NCBI RefSeq assembly: GCF_019649055.1
Contig: NW_026570225.1
Span: 2,232,001 to 2,296,000 of the forward strand
Origin: Paramacrobiotus metropolitanus
Lineage: Eukaryota > Tardigrada > Eutardigrada > Parachela > Macrobiotidae
DNA length: 64,000 bases
Reading direction: 5' to 3'
Part shown: positions 55,157-64,000 of the stretch, one piece after another
Position numbering within the stretch: the first letter of the stretch is position 1
Layout of the letters: each line of letters opens with the position of its first letter
Program-made: the position numbers and the translations under genes
The notes under the pieces: generated by a model
Database searches by the model: none
Told to the model about the DNA's origin: nothing
The model's input: only the letters and a program-made list of their open reading frames with translations

Positions 55157-58100
55157 ATGCCACGAGCGCAACCTACACCTTCTACGCCTTCCAGCGGAAG
55201 TAAAACGCAGTCGAAATTAACATCATTTTTCACTAAGACGCCGGAAACGACAAGCAGAAAGAAGAGCGATGTCCAAGTTTCGCTCACAAAAAGTGCCGCC
55301 ACGGTCTCAACGGAATCTCCTGCACACCGCACAGCACCAGTTCCTCGTTCTCCACTGCAGCTTCCTTCGACCAATCGTTCGTTCACTGCAAACGTTGATG
55401 CGAAAGGTAAATGGGCTCGCTATCTGTGTATCGCGCTCTTTGTCTATGTATAATGTATCTCATCGGTGAAGCAAGCGCAGTTTGTAGTCTTGATATTCTG
55501 GCTGGTTAAGTTGTCAGCCGGCGCAACATTACTTAAACGGCATTTAGTATAGTATTGCTTGTAATCGAAGAAAAGCAAAACCTCAGTTTTCATGGATAAA
55601 ATGTTTTTGGAATGCTATCCATGTTTGTAGCCGCTCAGTATTCTGCCGTCACTGTTTGGATTGTGCCTTTGTGAAGAGTTTCCGCAACATTCTTTTGAAT
55701 ATTTGGATCGTTGTGGTTATTTAATTTTCTTTCGAAACGATTTAAATAAAATGAACCGATTCTTTGTTTTATAGAGGACAGAGATGTAGAAGATGATTCG
55801 GATGGCGAACCAACAACATCTCGGCGCGCCAGGACCAAGACTGCTAGACCAGTAATCGACGACAGCGAGTCTGGTACGTTTGTAGGTATTATAAAAATAT
55901 GCTGATATTCAGCAACCGACGGACTTCACGTACTTCAGCCAACGTATACGTCGCTCGTGTCTGATAATACCTGGAGATTGGAAATTTCGGGATTAGAAAT
56001 TTTTCGTTGTGTGCCACAACGCATGTTTTCCGTTGATTTTGTGTGCTTTTCGGTGTTTTTAGAAGTGGAGAATGCTGTCGAAAAGGATCCTGATTTTTCC
56101 GCAGATGATTTTGATCTGCAGTCCGAAAGCAGCGCTTCCGAAGGAGAACCCGAAGAGCAGGCAGTGACAGAGTCAGAGAATGAAGACGCTTTGGGTGAAG
56201 CAAACGCTTTTAAGGTATTAGTATCAGTCTATCAGAAACTACCATTTAAGCATTAACTGAAATCTATACTTCTAGCTGCAATAAATATTTATGCTTATGC
56301 ATGACTTTTCCCCTAATTTGTAATAGGGGTTTTTTGCTGTATAACAGCAAACGGAACTCAGTAAAGGTTGATATATATTTTGATGGGAAGTAAGCCTTAC
56401 GATTGCTTTTAGACACCTAAGAAGCGAAAGAAAAATGATTCCAAAAAAGATGTGAAGAGACAGGCGGTACAATCTTCCCGTGGCAAAGTAGTTTCTCGGT
56501 CAAAACAAACCACAGCCATTTCTGCTAAAGCGGCAAATGGGAAAACCAAGAAACAGAAGAATGATTCCGCGATGGATATTGATGAGACTGCCAATTCAGA
56601 AGGTACAGAGCGTGTATTCAGTACGAGCGTGCCCAGGTACATTCTTATAGTTCAAGTACTGTAAATAGTGAATTGTTATAGTGCGTAACAGAGCTGGTCC
56701 GATAAGTCATCGGAGGCCTCCGCTTTGTACGATAATTCCGATGTTTTCATCGGAAAAAGCGGTAAATTTTGATTTTTCCAACGGACTTTTGAAGAAAAAA
56801 AGTGAGTCCGAAGGTGAATTTCTATGCCGGCGCCTCCCTAAAAGACGTCACGAATTTACTAAAACGCCTTTTCAGCAAAAAGTCAACAGCTTATTTTTCA
56901 AAATTGTAAATTCAGTTCCGAGGAACGCACCGGTGAATGTCGGCCAGTGCGAATTTTCACGTAAAAATTTTCGTTTTTTAATCGGTTTATCGTGTCGGAA
57001 ATTTTGAGCAAAATCGTAGCGGTATCGGAATCGTATCGGACAGTTTAGTTATCGGATCGGTATCGTAGCGGAGGCGAAAAATTCATATCGGACCAGCTCT
57101 GGTGCGTAATGTGTTGTTTTTGAGTGCGATATGTTTATTGGTGGTCTTAATATGCTAATCAGAATAGTTACGGTAGTTCTGGTGACGTACTTCTGTAGTT
57201 TTTCTTTTTCTTCTTAGACAACGGGGACGATGTTCAGGACGACGGAGAAGGAGAAATAGTTACGAAGCACACTCATGAATCACTGTCATGGTTGCAGCCA
57301 AATGTCGCAAAGTAATGAAAGCCTAGTCACATGGCTTACATATAAATTTTCAGTCAGGTGTTGCTGTTACACATACTTTAGGGATAAAGAGGGAAAATTA
57401 CACAGAGATCTGTTGGAAAACGGAATCGTTCCACGAACACTGTCCATTCCTCCAAATTTTCTCGCCAAAGACTGCACGCCGGTATTCCGGATTGTCCCTG
57501 TACAGTTTCGTTTTTTGGTGCATTGGTCTTGCGTTATTCTGAATTGCAGGGTCTACGACATTGGTGGGAAATCAAGTCGGACAACTTTGACTGCGTATTA
57601 TTTTTTAAAGTGAGCTGCAAGTTTTCCGCATTCTTTGTAATTTATGTTGAGATTTCTGTTTTTAGATGGGAAAATTCTATGAAATGTGGCACATGGACGC
57701 TGATGTGGGTGTGAACGAGCTGCAACTCACTTATATGCGGGTGAATCAATCGGCATTGATTTTTGCCTAGTTGCCCCTTGATTACGTATTTTGGGACTCG
57801 CCTCAGAATATCACTTATTGTTGTTATTGCTAGGGTGATCATGCACATTGTGGATTTCCGGAAAGATCAATGCCTCGGTACTTAAATTTGGCTGTGTCGA
57901 AAGGGTATAAGGTAGTTAGAGTGGAGCAGATGATGACTGCACAACAGCTGAAGGAAACGAAAAGTACATCGTTCTTTGGAATTGCCCACCTGGATTGTAG
58001 TTGTCTCTTATATGAGCATCGTTCGGCATTGTAGACAAGCAAATGCCACGAGAAGTTGTTCGGATCCTGACACCCGGCACCCAAAGCGTTAACACTTTGG

Positions 58101-61100
58101 ACTGCGAAAGCGAAAAGCAGGGAACGAATGCTTCGTGCCTGCTCGTGATAGCGGAAAAGGTTCGTTCCGCATTGCTGTTCAGTATTGTACCACGTATGTT
58201 CCGTATACTGTAGCTTTTGTTAATACTCAAATTGTTAAACGGAAAATTCATTGTAGGTCCGTGCAGACAGCAGCGGCTCACAAGAGCACGAGTACGGCAT
58301 ATGCGTTGTGTATCCTGGCCCGGGGAATTTTTGGGTACGGACACTCTTTTCTTCCAGCAAAATTTATCGTTCAGATTGCATTCATTATTGTTTGGGCATG
58401 AAGAATTATTTGAAGTATGAAGCATTTAGAGGGTATCAGGGTTCGATGTTACAGGTTGGACAGTTTCAGGACGACCGCTATCATTCGCGTTTGCGAACTC
58501 TTCTTGCCATCCACTCTCCGACTGAAGTATATCTGATTGTTGTTTCAGATGAAAGACTCTGAGCTAAAAGTGATGTTTATTTCCAGATTATCTTGGAACG
58601 AAACAATGTTTCACCTGCTTTGATGGAGTTACTACGTACCAACACAGAGACAGTGTGTCGAGAATATTTGGCTCCGAATAAAGAGTTTCTTTCGGTTAAA
58701 GAGGCCGTGAAATTCTTGTTGGAACGAGAATATTTTGGTCCTGTGATGAATCCCTCATGGCCGGAAGTTATACGTAGCATGTTGGACTTGGAAGGTAGTA
58801 GCTTGCCTACACCGAAAGCTTCATACGATTTAGCCATTCGATCACTTGGAAGCTGTGCTTGGTAAGCCAAAGCCGTTTTCTTATACTTCGAGGAAATGTT
58901 GTAGCTGTTTGGTTTACAGGTATCTTCACAGATGCAAAATCGATTACGATATCATTTCCTTGAAGAACTTCGAGTTATACGCGCCGGCTGATGGTAGCAG
59001 TGCCAATGTTGTGAAGAAAAATAAACAAAAGCAGATGGTATAGTCCCAGGAAATGAATTAATTATTAATCAGCTTAATGACGGTTAAACATTGGTTTAGA
59101 TACTGGATGGAATGACGCTAATTAATTTGGATATTGTTCCTGGCCCCAGAAGTGATCCATCTTCTTGTCTGTTGAGGAAGATTGACAAATGTAAAACCAG
59201 ATTTGGTATGATAATCATGACGTTCTTTAGTTTTCATGCATTACATTATTTGCATTGATCACAGGACTGTTTGCTTATTAGGAAGGCGCCTGTTGAAAGA
59301 ATGGCTGGTTGCGCCTTTGTTTCGTGTTGAAGAAATTGAAGATCGGCAAAAGGCTATGGAAGAAATTGCGACATTCAGGCAGGATCATAACAACATTTAC
59401 GCCAGTGTCAAAAAAATGTTACAGGAGTTGCCGGACTTGGAACGGTTGCTGAGCAAGTACGCTTGTTTTTTCTTAATAAATTTTCATGGTTCTCAGTTTT
59501 TTTATGCTCTTTCAATCGCAAATGTGATCGTATTTTCTCAGAATCCACATTGTTGGATCTTTGAAGCGTCATAAAGAGCATCCCGAAACACGTGCAGTGA
59601 TGTTTGATGACACTCATTATGGAATTAATAAAATAAAAGGATCTGATCGCCGCCATTAAAGGATTTGATTCAGTTATGAATATCAGCAGACAGCTCAGTA
59701 AATGTTTTACAAATGCACGGTATGGAGTTATGCACGATATATTCTGAAGCTTGGTTCGAGTATTATCACCATTGCTTTCCTTTTTGCAGCTCTTTGGTTC
59801 TTCGCCAGGTGATTGGGTGTTGCACTGATAGCATTTTTCCCGAAGGTCAAATTCCAGATTTAACCAAAGTATTACGGCATTTCGATGTAAGAAATCTTCG
59901 TGTCCCTGTGTTCATTAAGTTTTGCTTTATTTGACAGAAGCTGAAAAGCAGTAACTTTTTTAGAAAGCGTTTGACAAAACGGAGGCAGCGAAAGCGGGTA
60001 AGATCGTGCCGTTACCTGGAGTGGATACACAGTTTGACGACGCTTTAAAAGAAGAGCTAGCAATAGCCGATCAACTAGAAATACATCGCATGGACGTTAG
60101 CAAGAAATTGAAATGCAGAGTAAGAATGATTAATATTCTTATTTTTATGAGCACAAGTTTTTGATTTTGACGCTTGAATTGCATTTGCTGCTTGCAGACT
60201 GCCTACTTCCATCAGGCTCGAAATCGTTTCCAGTTGGAAGTACCGGAAGATGTTAAAGTCCCTGGTAATTTTGAACGGAAATCTGGGAAGAAAGGCTTTA
60301 TTAGATATTGGACAGACGAAATAAAAGAACTACTTCCCTCACTGGTGTCTGCGGAGGAGCGTAGGGAAGAGGCCGGAAAAGGATTGCACGCGGAGGGTAT
60401 TCGAAAAGTTTGACCTGCAGTAAGACAGTTGCTTCTGTCCCATTTGTTTTGCAACGTATTGCATCCACCAGGTTCTAATTTTCACTCTTTTTAGTTACGC
60501 GGACTGGATGTGTGCAGTTAAATGCACGGGAAAACTGGATATCTTATTCAGCCTTGAGGAATACTCCAGTAATCTTTTGCCAAACAGCTGCATGCCAAAG
60601 TTCAGAGAAGCTGTAGCGGAGCAGCAGTCGTTCATCGCTGTTCGTGACGGTCGGCATCCATTGGTAATGACAACATTTTCCAAAGGGGAATTTATTCCTA
60701 ATGATACCTACATTGGTACTGGCGAGGTAATCACGACTACACGTTTAGATGAAATTTAGAAAAAAGCCTTAAATGGGTAATAAAAGAACATTTTTAATTA
60801 TGTGCAGCCAGATCAGCCATCAAGGACGGGGACTGTAGTTCTGGTAACTGGACCGAACATGGGCGGGAAAAGCACTTTGATGAGACAAGTTGGAATTATT
60901 GCTGTTTTGGCGCAGCTCGTAAGTTGGGGACTAAACATGAGCTGAACCTTTTATTTGTGTTTGTGGAAACAGAAGTGAACGACAATTAGTAAAATGTTCA
61001 TCACATAACATACATAAGTTTCCATCCGGCCTAGTATAATAGGCAGCGCAAAAAGTGGATAGCTTGGTATGTGGAAATTACTGCTTACCCCTTTTTTGTT

Positions 61101-62065
61101 TTCGCGCAGGGTTCGAGAGTACCGGCAACTTTCTGTGAACTGACACCAGTGGATCGTATTTTCACTCGGATCGGAGCTTCTGACAACCTCCTTGCCGGTT
61201 TGTCTGTGTTCTGAGCATTTGGTCAGCTCAGTTAAGTGTTTTGTTTTCTAACTTTTCTTCTCTTAGGTGAAAGTACATTTTTTGTGGAACTGAGCGAAAC
61301 TAGCAGCATCCTTCAGCATGCCACGACCAACTCCTTGGTGCTGATTGATGAGTTAGGCCGAGGTACAGCCACATTCGATGGCACCGCCATTGCGGCAGCC
61401 GTTCTCAAGGCCCTGGCTACTCGTGTGAAATGCCGAACTTTGTTTTCCACACATTGTACGTGGCTTCTTTTCACGAATCCAGTAAGTAAAATGATCCACC
61501 TAACATAAAACTACTTATTTATAGATCACTCTTTGGTGGACCGTTTCGGAAGCTGTCCGGATGTTAAACTCGGCCATATGGTAGGATGTGTTTTCCAGAA
61601 ACTAGTTCTTTCCCCAAAATCAGAAAATATTTTTGCATGTGTACGTTTGTGGTTTCAGGCCTGTTTAGTTGAAAACGAAGACGAAAACAATCCTACAAAA
61701 GGAGACTGTAACGCTGCTGTACAAGTTTATGGCCGGGGACTGTCCCAAGAGTTATGGTTTTAATGCGGCCCGTTTAGCTGGCATTCCTGATGAGGTACGA
61801 GGTTGTCGTTTTTATATTTTGACCTCTCGTTCTAATCGTGCCTTGTATGCATGCTTGAAATTATTTTGTTGGAGTACGGGAGCGTTCCGTTATATCGAGC
61901 CTACATTTTAATCATCTTATAGATTGTGACACGTGCTCGTATTAAAGCCGTGGAAATGGAAAAAATTATGCAGATAGGTAAGTTACAGTAATTTCCTCTG
62001 GAAGGCGCTATGGACTTGCGAAGAATGAAGTTATGGTTTCTAGGAAAAGTAAAACTGGATGCCTG
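55157..62065 (+). CDS. MSH6: DNA mismatch repair protein MSH6, with three apparent frame disruptions
   Basis: With MSH2 it recognises mismatches and one-base loops. Exons: 55157-55406, 55775-55873, 56063-56214, 56413-56602, 57218-57311, 57382-57481, 57550-57609, 57666-57740, 57834-57963, 58035-58159, 58257-58334, 58455-58526, 58587-58861, 58920-59037, 59100-59205, 59282-59456, 59542-59719, 59790-59886, 59964-60119, 60198-60419, 60495-60726, 60808-60918, 61110-61197, 61267-61455, 61525-61580, 61659-61794, 61923-61977, 62043-62065. Seen: PIP box QSKLTSFF (residues 18-25); acidic/basic linker with PKKRKK; mismatch-reading GKFYEM; Walker [33 protein letters not shown]. No PWWP domain. The sum is 3642 nt. 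One surplus base each at 59635-59640, 60369-60374 and 61697-61702 must be skipped to give 1212 residues. Confidence 0.93.
56689..57101. mobile_element. hAT-type MITE in MSH6 intron 4
   Basis: A 413-bp element with perfect 16-bp terminal inverted repeats (CAGAGCTGGTCCGATA and TATCGGACCAGCTCTG). It is flanked by an exact 8-bp target-site duplication, GTGCGTAA (56681-56688 and 57102-57109). The 8-bp duplication and CAGAG-like ends are hallmarks of hAT transposons. It has no transposase and so is non-autonomous. Subterminal TATCGGA/TCGGTATCG motifs repeat near the right end. It accounts for two-thirds of the intron. Confidence 0.95.
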
Positions 62066-62246
62066 AACTTTGGGGTTGTGATATAGTGTTGGACTGCCTT
62101 TTCGTTGATACTGGTCCGTTTATCTCAGATTGAGCTGTGAAAAAACGCGCTTGATGTCGTTAGTGACCGCTGTGCAAAATTTGAACTGGTCATTAGAAAG
62201 TGTGCAGTTGATGGTACATCTTCTCCTTTGTGTGAATAGTTTCTAA

Positions 62247-62324
62247 TTTTGAAATATCTGTACATCTTATCACTGTACATATAATTTTGAAATATCTGTA
62301 CATCTTTTGAAATATCTGTACATA
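62247..62324 (+). repeat. Triplicated 19-mer with Pumilio-like sites downstream of MSH6
   Basis: TTTTGAAATATCTGTACAT occurs at 62247, 62285 and 62305. TGTACATA, matching the Pumilio/PUF consensus UGUANAUA, occurs at 62274-62281 and 62317-62324 on the MSH6 strand, within about 260 nt of the stop. It probably lies in the 3' UTR. The poly(A) site was not located. Confidence 0.6.
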
Positions 62325-62559
62325 ATTATACTGTGTTTCGTTTCGAAATCATTCATCATGAATGAAGACTGATAAATTTCGATCTTTCATAATATGCGTG
62401 CGTATACGGTCTTTTAAATCGGACGAAAAATCAGTTCCGAACGACCGATAGGGTACTTTAAGCTTAAGTACTGTAACTGTAGTCAGCGAAATGTGTTACG
62501 TATGTGAGTTTAATTAACCACTATAGACCTATGCCGCATAGCTATTGTATGTACAATAT

Positions 62560-62580
62560 GTACGCATAGCCTATGCGTAC
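62560..62580. repeat. Palindrome between MSH6 and the GNAT gene
   Basis: GTACGCATAG, one base, CTATGCGTAC. It lies in the convergent spacer 62066-62646, which otherwise shows no gene. Confidence 0.8.
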
Positions 62581-62646
62581 TGTACACAGTACAGCTAGAC
62601 AAAAGCTCTGTTTTCTTCACATCATGATATTTACCATTAGATCTGG

Positions 62647-63455
62647 TTAAACTTTTAATAATTCCTGTCCTGTAAAACGCAGATAATCATTGAACCATTT
62701 AATCATTCCATCGTCGGCGGCCACCACCTTCGGTTTGTACAGCACGTACACCAGTTTCCAGGTATCGTCTTTCATGGCGCCCCCCTTTGTGGCGGACTTC
62801 TGGGATGCTGTGTTGCCCTCGTAGACAAAGGCAAATACCGTTTCCTGTCCAATATCCATCATCTGTCGACAGATACCGGCCCCGACAAGATTATGCAGTC
62901 CGCGTCCGCGATATTCCGGTAGCATGTAGCCAGCGCCCAGCGACATATCATCGCCGGTAATGTTGAAGCCAATCAGTTTGTTATCATCCGTATATATACC
63001 GGTGGATGGGAAGTGGTGATCATACAGGTAATACAAGTATTTCAGGGTTTCCGGTGAGCGACCACCATAATCCCACAAATCATGTACCACTTTCATCTCT
63101 TCGCGAGCTAGCGGCCGAACTGTGAATCCTGGTGGCATTCTCTTCAACCTGGAAATCATGAAAATACGTAACTGGACAACATATTATATGTGTTTACAAC
63201 TTCTTGATCGCAGCAAAACACGAGTACAGTACATATTATTGTAACGATGCGTTATGCGCGCAGTTCATATAGATATTCTATTCAAATATGCATTGCTGTA
63301 GTAACGTATTACTCGTGAAACATACGCTGCGACTACGTCAGCCGGTTTGGCAGTCCATCCTGTGGTGGTCAGATCCGCCCGCTGTTTCGGTCCAATGGTT
63401 TCGCCATGTCTGTCGAAAACTTCTTCTAATATTTCAAGAAGATTTGCCGGTATCT
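62647..63455 (-). CDS. Glycine-N-acyltransferase-like GNAT protein, 5' end unresolved
   Basis: Predicted acyl-CoA-dependent N-acyltransferase of the GLYAT/FR47 branch of the GNAT fold. Two exons are supported: 63455-63326 and 63148-62647, joined in phase (GTCGCAGC|G...TTGAAG). The first has an acceptor (TATTTTCAG|) and encodes LLEILEEVFDRHGETIG, so at least one upstream exon is missing from the model. The second gives ~166 residues, with HDLWDYGG, then GFNITGDDMSLGAGYMLPEY and the acetyl-CoA-binding-type loop YRGRGLHNLVGAG, and ends at TAA at 62647. The order YGG...LPEYRG...G fits vertebrate GLYAT proteins. The substrate is not predictable. The gene converges on MSH6. Confidence 0.8.
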
Positions 63456-64000
63456 CTGAAAATATTTATTATATGAACGCCAATATAAACATATATAAAC
63501 ACATATCGCCGGTATAAACAACGCATACGGCTACATAGAACCTGTAAACATATTCGTAATTCGTATGCAGTGATTACCTAATACAATTATTCGTATCCGG
63601 TGATTTTGTAGCTCTACCGCGACCAGGTTTTACAGATCATTTGCATTGTTGTCGTTTAGGTTGTACGGGCTGTTCTGGATATCATTGTTTGGTCTTTATC
63701 AAGTTGGACTGCTCAGTAGCCCAGTATAATAACTGATAGTTGATACTATTATATCTATATCATCTATATGATGATCATAAAATTAGGTACGAGTATTGTA
63801 CTTGTAGAACCGTATGTAGCATTAATACGGTATTCCATCAATTTAATTACGAAGTACCGAAGTCAGTTTACATTAGAGTTCTTATCAGAACTTGGTATTA
63901 CGTAACATTATATTTATATACATCTCCTGTCAAGTTCGATCAAGAGATTCTAAAAGAGGTATTTATCAATATTTATGTGCACCAATAGTTATTGTGATAA
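63456..64000. other. Right edge, 5' side of the GNAT gene
   Basis: The first coding exon of the GNAT gene should lie here or beyond the window. Candidate ATG-donor combinations (for example near 63640) do not have the needed phase, so none is claimed. Confidence 0.4.

Noticed and set aside
59596-59641. A 46-nt intron (GTGATG...AAAAG) that would restore the MSH6 frame
   Set aside because: It would delete [14 protein letters not shown], which aligns with conserved MSH6 sequence, and it has no polypyrimidine tract. A one-base surplus is more economical.

Overview
This window is animal nuclear DNA: every recognisable gene is split by many short GT-AG introns, and the proteins are metazoan. The compact gene spacing, an ASAP-type ArfGAP, a kinesin-73/KIF13 with a C-terminal CAP-Gly domain, and an MSH6 without a PWWP domain point to an invertebrate bilaterian. 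A tardigrade or similar small-genome ecdysozoan is my guess, but the sequence alone does not prove it. All exon models below were built by eye from protein similarity and splice consensus; they have not been tested against transcripts.

Layout. 1-4225: non-genic, with a ~250-bp tandem repeat array (about 245-900) and smaller repeats. 4226-17108 (+): complete ASAP-family ArfGAP in 23 exons. 17109-21586: no intact gene, but degenerate gene fragments, including two related copies (about 17.4-18.1 and 20.4-21.0 kb); the second carries two striking inverted duplications. 21587-25247 (-): cytoplasmic poly(A)-binding protein in 9 exons. 27358-28137 (+): ribosomal protein eL6, one coding exon, head-to-head with the PABP gene. 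29353-54048 (-): a 31-exon KIF13 gene with a 9.3-kb second intron. 55157-62065 (+): MSH6 in 28 exons, head-to-head with KIF13, with a 413-bp hAT-type MITE in intron 4. 62647-63455 (-): 3' part of a glycine-N-acyltransferase-like GNAT gene, running toward MSH6 from the right edge.

The genes are unrelated housekeeping genes: membrane traffic and actin (ASAP), translation (PABP, eL6), microtubule transport (KIF13), DNA repair (MSH6) and acyl conjugation (GLYAT-like). I see no operon-like or cluster logic beyond two head-to-head pairs that could share promoters.

The main oddities are as follows. Otherwise well conserved reading frames need four single-base corrections, three in MSH6 and one in KIF13. 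Each gene's coding length becomes an exact multiple of three only after these corrections, and three of the four sites are AAAA runs next to G. Two PABP introns share a ~205-bp homologous segment. The degenerate copy at 20.6-21.0 kb shows two apparent template-switch hairpins. The PABP leader is A-rich, as in known self-regulated PABP mRNAs.
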